Position numbers and translations under genes: made by a program
The notes under the pieces: model-generated
Told to the model about the DNA's origin: nothing
Database searches by the model: none
Seen by the model: only the letters and a program-made list of their open reading frames with translations
Source: Bacteroides sp.
GTDB lineage: Bacteria > Bacteroidota > Bacteroidia > Bacteroidales > Bacteroidaceae
Assembly: GCA_021204375.1 (NCBI GenBank)
Contig: JAJPZL010000051.1
Location: forward strand, 1-12,688
Length of the DNA: 12,688 bases
Direction of reading: 5' to 3'
Part shown: one piece after another, positions 8,643 to 12,688 of the stretch
How the letters are laid out: the number at the start of each line of letters is the position of its first letter
Position numbering within the stretch: the first letter of the stretch is position 1

Positions 8643-9881
8643 TCAGTCGTTCTGTAAGTTATCATTTTCTTCTTCCCAGGCATCTACTACGGTTACCTGC
8701 ATCCTGGGGGTAAGTTTGTGATAGCCTTCTACCACGATCTGCTCTCCGTAAGCAAGTCCGCGTTCGACCACCATTTTATTCTCCATCTGGGGACCCAGTT
8801 CGATAAAACGTTTTTCGGCTACATCGTCGCCACGCATCACATAGATATAGGCTTCTCCTTTTTCAATAATTACTGCTTTGGAGAGTACTACGATGGCTTG
8901 TTCGTGTACATCCAGCAATAATCTTACTTTGGTATATTGTCCGGGTAAAAGGATATGGTCGGGATTGGGCATTTCGGCCCGTACAGAGAAGGTTCCTGTC
9001 TGGGGGTCTACCTGCGGATCGGCAAAATCGACCAGTCCTTTGATCGGATAATAGGAGTTGTCTGCAAGCATTACGGTAATATAGGGATCCCAGGTACGGG
9101 TAGAATCCCGGTGGCCCAGGTTTACATTCCTCTCTTTACTCCGCAGGTAGTCCAGGGCCGTCATGCTGAAGTCCACCCGGACAATATCACTTTTTACTAC
9201 AGTAGCCAACAGGAATTTCCCACAGGGACCCACCAGGGTACCAATATCTACATAGCGTTCACTGATGTGTCCGGCTATGGGGGAACGTACGGTGGTATAG
9301 CCCAATGCCATCTCTGCCTGTTTCAGATCGGCTTCACTCATGGCTACGGCAGCATTGGCACTTTCGTAAGAGGCAATGGCATTGTCCAGGTCGAGCTGAC
9401 TGGCTGCATTCTGCTCGAAAAGCGGGCGGATGCGGTCCAGGTCGCGCTTGGCTTTCAGGGCCATTGCTTTATCTTTTTGCAGCTGGGCAGCTGCCTTATC
9501 TACACGGGCTTTATAAAGCTAGGGGTCTACTACAAAGAGTACTTGTCCCTTGTTGATATAGGTTCCCTCTTCGAAAAGTATATTTTCGAGGTATCCTTCA
9601 ACCCGGGCACGGATCTCTACGAACTGGTGGGCACGGATACGGCCTACATACTCACCGTAGATCTCTACATTTTCACGGGTTACGGTCTCAGTAACTACCG
9701 TAGGGCGAATAACAGGTTGTGGTTCAGGTCGTAAATACCAGATTAAAAAAAGTGTAATTACAAGAAGAAGAGGGATGATGATACTCCACTATTTTTTACT
9801 TATATGAATAGTAAAATTAGGTTTAGAGTGAAGCAGATTTTTAATCTTTTCGTTTTTAAAATAATTGAGATCAAATTTCAT
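8643..9881 (-). pseudogene. RND membrane fusion protein (AcrA/HlyD type), two internal stops
   Basis: This is the periplasmic adaptor of the efflux system and the first gene of the operon. The frame from ATG 9881 gives 412 aa. There is a cytoplasmic N-tail (1-30), a membrane helix (about 33-50) and a first lipoyl half around RARVEGYLENILFEEG (91-106). A coiled-coil hairpin follows (about 125-200, with NAASQLDLDNAIASYESA). The second lipoyl half is at TVRSPIAGHISERYVDIGTLV, then a beta-barrel and the C-terminal ERGLAYGEQIVVEGYHKL segment. TAG codons stand at 9791-9789 (residue 31, KKxWSIIIPLLL) and 9521-9519 (residue 121, VVDPxLYKA). Family logic suggests Trp or Gln at the first and Gln or Arg at the second. 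There is no frameshift. The next plausible start after the second stop (ATG 9464) would lack the membrane anchor and first lipoyl half. It ends in TGA, three bases before the pump start. Confidence 0.87.
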
Positions 9882-9955
9882 ACTATATACCTTAAAAGAA
9901 TCCTGATAAATCTTCTGATTGTCTGTGTTCTGAATGAAATAAATTACCATATCAA

Positions 9956-9968
9956 CCGTATTCTACGG
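9956..9968. repeat. Short palindrome in the efflux operon leader
   Basis: CCGTA TTC TACGG is a 5-bp perfect inverted repeat with a 3-nt spacer, in the roughly 130-nt leader between the efflux promoter and the ATG at 9881. It could be a repressor operator or an RNA hairpin. No TetR or MarR gene is adjacent, and chance is possible. Confidence 0.25.
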
Positions 9969-10022
9969 CTAAATAGATGATTCTCAAAAGATAAGTCAAT
10001 GTCCTGATCGTTTTACCTGCTG

Positions 10023-10055
10023 CAAAGGTATATATTAATTCCTGATTCCGGCAAA
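10023..10055 (-). promoter_or_regulatory. Promoter of the efflux operon
   Basis: On the minus strand TTTG (10055-10052) and TACCTTTG (10030-10023) are exact -33 and -7 elements of the Bacteroidota type, 21 nt apart. Transcription would start near 10015, leaving a leader of about 130 nt before the membrane fusion ATG. The -33 element lies just after the T run of the pspC terminator. The promoter looks undamaged although all three genes behind it are broken. Confidence 0.65.
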
Positions 10056-10061
10056 AAAGGA

Positions 10062-10098
10062 GAAAAAATTGCCGCCGGTTATAGTAACCAACGGCAAT
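10062..10098 (-). terminator. Intrinsic terminator of the padR-pspC unit
   Basis: Read on the minus strand, ATTGCCG pairs with CGGCAAT (7 bp). A 2x2 internal loop, GGTTA pairing with TAACC (5 bp) and a CTA loop complete the hairpin, which runs straight into a T run. It lies 31 bases after the pspC stop and isolates that operon from the efflux promoter downstream. Confidence 0.85.
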
Positions 10099-10128
10099 GA
10101 CACACAATATTAGTAAAAGATCAGTTAT

Positions 10129-11226
10129 TTAAAGTGCCATCCAGGAAAGCTCCCGGATGGTATCCATCCCCCAAAAACTCATCCAGCCTCCATGCAGAAA
10201 GATAACAATGGATGCTACCATCCCGATGATCCAGAGAATCAGTAAGGTCCATTTGGTTACACCTACCATGGGTTCCCAGTTAAATATATGCTGAAGAATT
10301 ACATACAGGAGACTTCCCAGGGGAATACCTACCATCAGCAGTACAGCAATACAGGTACCTATAGCAATACCGGGAGAGACCGTAACTAAATTCCAGTTAA
10401 TGCCCGGAAGCATATAATAAAGCATAGAACCACTACCAGCCAATACAACGCTCATTACTACGGCCACTATAAAAAAGGTAAATAACAAAGCCAGAATAGC
10501 CGGACTGAACACGACAGCTGCCAGGATCAGAAAAGCCTTCAGGATCCAGCCTAAGATATCAGCCGCCGTATTTGTAGTTTTACGATAAGTCTGTTGTGTT
10601 CTCTCAGAGCGTACAAACTCCTGGGTGCCGGTCTTTACATATTCAAAATCATCTTTTACGGTTTTACCGATATTTTCTATAGTAACCTGCTCTCCTCGCA
10701 TAGCCAGCTTCTGATCGGCTGTACGAGCCAGCGGAATAGCTATCCAGCAGATAAAATAGGCTAGTATAGGAGCTCCTACCCCACAAAGTACGAGAAGGAC
10801 AAAAATAAGGCGTACCCAGGAAGCTTCCCAGCCAAAGTAAGCTGAGATACCGCTTAATACGCCACCCAGCATTTTATCATCCGGGTTCCGGTAAAGGCGA
10901 CGGGAATATTCTACCCGTATCTTTTCTCCGGAAGTATGACTAAAATCCTCTTTTTCTTTCCCGCCGTCCGCCATCTCTTCAGGTTTTCCGATCCGGGTGA
11001 TTATACTCTCTACATCGCTGATAGTAATAACCAGCTTCCCGGGGCCAAGAGATCCGGTAAAAAGTTCGGCAATACGGGATTCAATATCCTCTACTATTTC
11101 ATTACCTCCCTGCTGACGGCGAAAACAGGCCCGCAAGTTAGCCAGATAGTTATCCAGCAGGTAGAATGCGTCTTCATCAATATGGTAAACCGTACCACAC
11201 AGATTGACTGTTAAAGTTTTCTTCAT
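10129..11226 (-). CDS. PspC domain-containing multi-pass membrane protein
   Basis: This intact 365-aa inner-membrane protein carries a PspC domain, a module found in phage-shock and envelope-stress proteins. Residues 1-90 are a soluble region with a conserved-looking IVEDIESRIAELF stretch and a GxPEEM motif (80-85) seen in Bacteroidota PspC proteins. The PspC domain is about 109-169: RRLYRNPDDKMLGGVLSGIS, then FGWEASWVRLIFVLL and a helix ending in WIAIPLA. After a polar linker (170-220) come roughly four further hydrophobic segments (about 225-262, 282-312, 325-345). It starts 13 bases after the padR stop, so PadR probably controls it. The role is likely an envelope-stress or membrane-bound regulator; the exact function is unknown. 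There are no internal stops and it ends in TAA. Confidence 0.85.
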   Translation of the reverse strand: MKKTLTVNLCGTVYHIDEDAFYLLDNYLANLRACFRRQQGGNEIVEDIESRIAELFTGSLGPGKLVITISDVESIITRIGKPEEMADGGKEKEDFSHTSGEKIRVEYSRRLYRNPDDKMLGGVLSGISAYFGWEASWVRLIFVLLVLCGVGAPILAYFICWIAIPLARTADQKLAMRGEQVTIENIGKTVKDDFEYVKTGTQEFVRSERTQQTYRKTTNTAADILGWILKAFLILAAVVFSPAILALLFTFFIVAVVMSVVLAGSGSMLYYMLPGINWNLVTVSPGIAIGTCIAVLLMVGIPLGSLLYVILQHIFNWEPMVGVTKWTLLILWIIGMVASIVIFLHGGWMSFWGMDTIRELSWMAL

Positions 11227-11239
11227 TAGTATGCTGTTT

Positions 11240-11566
11240 TTAATTATTTGTCAGATGATCTACAGTCTCATTCAATTCTCTCCAGGATTGTTCCAGATCC
11301 ACCAGTATCCGTTCTCCAAGCTCTGTCAGGCGGTAATATTTACGGGGAGGCCCCTGGGTGGATTCTACCCATTCATACCCTAACAAACCGTCATTTTTCA
11401 GACGGGTGAGCAATGGATAAAGAGTACCCTCTACAACAATGAGCCTGGCATCTTTTAGTTTTCCTATAATGTCCGACGCATAAGCGGGCTCCCGGCGAAG
11501 CAATAACAGAATACAGTATTCAAGCATTCCCTTCCGCATTTGCGATTTTACGTTCTCTATATTCAT
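11240..11566 (-). CDS. PadR family transcriptional regulator
   Basis: This intact 108-aa winged-helix repressor belongs to the short PadR (PadR-s2/LmrR-like) group, which binds DNA as a dimer and often senses a small ligand. It shows the N-terminal MRKGMLEYCILLLL helix (10-23), the recognition region EGTLYPLLTRLKNDGLL (46-62) and the wing motif GPPRKYYRLTELG (72-84). The C-terminal helix (86-103) would form the dimer interface. It is first in a two-gene operon with the PspC protein, the usual Bacteroidota pairing. A 23-bp dyad and a 9-bp inverted repeat surround its promoter, so autoregulation is likely. The gene is complete and ends in TAA. Confidence 0.9.
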   Translation of the reverse strand: MNIENVKSQMRKGMLEYCILLLLRREPAYASDIIGKLKDARLIVVEGTLYPLLTRLKNDGLLGYEWVESTQGPPRKYYRLTELGERILVDLEQSWRELNETVDHLTNN

Positions 11567-11617
11567 ACAAAGTTCCTTTTATTGCACAAATATATGTATT
11601 GCTTTAGTACTTTGTAT
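11565..11617. repeat. 9-bp inverted repeat bracketing the padR promoter
   Basis: ATACAAAGT (11565-11573) is the exact reverse complement of ACTTTGTAT (11609-11617). The arms flank the -7 element at 11587-11594, and the left arm reaches the padR start codon. It could offer paired half-sites for PadR or fold in the 5' region. Confidence 0.4.
11587..11594 (-). promoter_or_regulatory. -7 promoter element of padR-pspC
   Basis: On the minus strand TATATTTG matches TAnnTTTG, 21 nt upstream of the padR ATG. No TTTG is seen at the -33 distance, where the proposed operator dyad lies instead. Confidence 0.5.
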
Positions 11618-11628
11618 AACATAGTACT
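11606..11628. promoter_or_regulatory. Candidate PadR operator, 23-bp dyad
   Basis: The sequence has the form AGTACT-n-TGT-nnn-ACA-n-AGTACT, symmetric at nine of eleven positions per half. It lies 12 bases upstream of the padR -7 element, covering the -33 region. It is also about 40 bp upstream of the -33 element of the divergent GNAT gene. The TGT/ACA core resembles known PadR-family sites (ATGT-n8-ACAT type). The assignment to PadR is inferred from position. Confidence 0.5.
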
Positions 11629-11665
11629 ATTTATTGATATTATTTAACTTTTTAATCGCTGTTTC

Positions 11666-11698
11666 TTTGCCGGGAAAGCCCGATTTTATCTATCTTAG
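11666..11698 (+). promoter_or_regulatory. Promoter of the GNAT gene
   Basis: TTTG (11666-11669) and TATCTTAG (11691-11698), one base off TAnnTTTG, are 21 nt apart, as in Bacteroidota promoters. The ATG follows at 11726. A small hairpin CGGG-AAAG-CCCG (11671-11682) lies in the spacer. Confidence 0.45.
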
Positions 11699-11725
11699 CT
11701 ACCCAAACAGAAAAAAAGAGATACG

Positions 11726-12226
11726 ATGTTAACCATACGGAAAGCAACGATAGAGGATTGTGAGCTCATCCATAAGATGGCTCATGTAGTATTCCCTGCT
11801 ACCTATAAAGAGCTACTCTCGCAGGATCAAATGGATTTTATGATGGATTGGATGTACTCTCTGCCGAATCTCAGGAAGCAGATGGAGGAAGGGCATGTCT
11901 ATTTTATCGGTTATAAAGCTGGAGAGCCCTTCGGGTATATTTCGGTACAACAGGAAGAAGAAGATCTGTTCCACCTGCAGAAAATATGTGTATTACCGGA
12001 GTTCCAGGGTATAAAGGGGGGGGGCGATTTCCTGTTCAACCATGCAGTAGAGTATATCAGAAGCGTACACCCTGCTCCCTGCCGGATGATCCTCAATGTG
12101 AACCGCTACAACAAAGCTGTTAATTATTACCTGAAAAAAGGAATGAAAAAAGTAGGAGAAGGAGATTTTCACATAGGCCACGGCTACTATATGACTGACT
12201 ACATCATGGGGTTGGATATCTGCTGA
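11726..12226 (+). CDS. GNAT family N-acetyltransferase
   Basis: This 166-aa acetyl-CoA-dependent acetyltransferase resembles the PaiA/diamine-acetyltransferase-like GNAT proteins of Bacteroidota; the substrate is unknown. The order fits the fold: MLTIRKATIEDCELI at the N-terminus, GEPFGYISV (beta4), LQKICVLPEFQG leading into the pyrophosphate loop (94-101), and LNVNRYNKAVNYYLKKGMKKVGEGDFHIGHGYYMTDYIM with the conserved N-x-x-Y and aromatic C-terminal strand. The loop is odd: it reads Q94-G-I-K-G-G-G-D101 and is encoded by a run of nine G (12016-12024). That is one residue longer than the usual Q-x-x-G-x-G spacing. The frame is open with no stops and ends in TGA. It is divergent from padR and overlaps the convergent exonuclease by 23 bases. 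Confidence 0.85.
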   Translation: MLTIRKATIEDCELIHKMAHVVFPATYKELLSQDQMDFMMDWMYSLPNLRKQMEEGHVYFIGYKAGEPFGYISVQQEEEDLFHLQKICVLPEFQGIKGGGDFLFNHAVEYIRSVHPAPCRMILNVNRYNKAVNYYLKKGMKKVGEGDFHIGHGYYMTDYIMGLDIC

Positions 12227-12688
12227 TCTCCAACACCCAGGTCAGTTCACTTTTTTGGTACACATCAAAGATCTGCCAAACGGATAACTTCTTTTTTTCC
12301 ATCAAGGTAACAGCAATATGTACACAGGCATACGCGTCGGCCATAGCATAGTGATGGTTGGTCAGGTTGTATCCGCAGTGAGCTGCTACCGTATTGAGTT
12401 TGTGGTTAAGGAGGCGGGGAAAGGCTTTCCTGGCCAGTTTACAGCTACAGTAGAATTGATACTTCGGATATTCCATTTCATACAATTTAAATACCGACTT
12501 CAGGCATGCTTCATCAAAAGGACTGTTATGTACAATAAGGGGTAGACCTTCAATATAGGGAGCTACCTCTTCCTATACTTCAGGAAATTTCTGTGCATCT
12601 TTTGTGTCTTTCGAAGATAATCCGTGAATAGCAGTGGTCCAGGGCATAAAATAATATGATTATCCGCATGATGTCCGTTGATTTATTG
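12204..12688 (-). pseudogene. DEDDh 3'-5' exonuclease, partial and interrupted
   Basis: This is the C-terminal part of an RNase T/DnaQ-type 3'-5' exonuclease whose N-terminus, with the first D-x-E motif, lies beyond the right edge. Visible motifs are TTAIHGL, HNSPFDEACL (second acidic motif) and HHYAMADAYAC (HxAxxD, motif III of DEDDh enzymes). A TAG at 12575-12573 interrupts FPEVxEEVAPYIEGLPL, where Trp is common in relatives. Further upstream, YYFMPWTTAIHG is preceded by an in-frame TAA. A missing base near 12650-12660 would join it to the ADNH reading frame, but this is uncertain so close to the edge. It ends in TGA, 23 bases inside the GNAT gene. Confidence 0.75.

Noticed and set aside
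8955..9734. 259-aa open frame on the plus strand
   Set aside because: It lies antisense to the membrane fusion gene, whose motifs are unmistakable. The antisense product has no recognisable domain.
302..12688. TAG fully reassigned to glutamine
   Set aside because: Attractive for several sites, but recalled family motifs favour Trp at 5381 and 12575. TAA and TGA also occur, and five intact genes have no TAG. Kept only as a hypothesis to test.

Overview
The window looks like a stretch of a Bacteroidota (Bacteroidales-type) chromosome. Several intergenic regions carry the phylum-specific -7 promoter element TAnnTTTG, two of them with a TTTG element 21 nt upstream. The gene content also fits: a DPP5-like S9 peptidase, a PadR/PspC-domain pair and a complete RND tripartite efflux operon. 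I cannot name the genus. There are no rRNA, tRNA, CRISPR or insertion-sequence features.

Layout. Positions 1-301 are a leader with inverted and direct repeats. A metY-type PLP sulfhydrylase gene (302-1530, +) follows, broken by one in-frame TAG and a 1-base deletion. Convergent to it is a small intact ygbA-like gene (1833-1540, -), which is divergent from an intact DPP5-like exopeptidase (1956-4043, +). The minus strand then carries an efflux operon read from 9881 down to 4158: membrane fusion protein, RND pump, outer-membrane factor. All three genes are interrupted. Upstream of it is an apparently intact padR-pspC operon (11566-10129, -), closed by a clear intrinsic terminator that sits next to the efflux promoter. 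A GNAT acetyltransferase (11726-12226, +) is divergent from padR and overlaps at its 3' end a DEDDh exonuclease (-) that runs off the right edge and is also interrupted.

The dominant oddity is ten in-frame stop codons (eight TAG, one TAA, one TGA) and two confident 1-base deletions in A runs. They hit five genes that are otherwise colinear with their families, while five neighbouring genes are clean. The RND pump also carries Asn in place of the first Asp of its proton-relay pair. None of the ten recognisable genes ends in TAG. Recalled family motifs put Trp at some of the TAG positions and Gln at others, so reassignment of TAG to a single amino acid fits poorly. The likelier readings are decay of the efflux system by mostly transition mutations, or consensus error in the assembly. 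I found no new defence or mobile system. The best secondary signals are a 23-bp dyad upstream of padR, a foldable region upstream of metY, a G9 tract in the acetyl-CoA loop of the GNAT gene, and Phe for Tyr in the metY active site.
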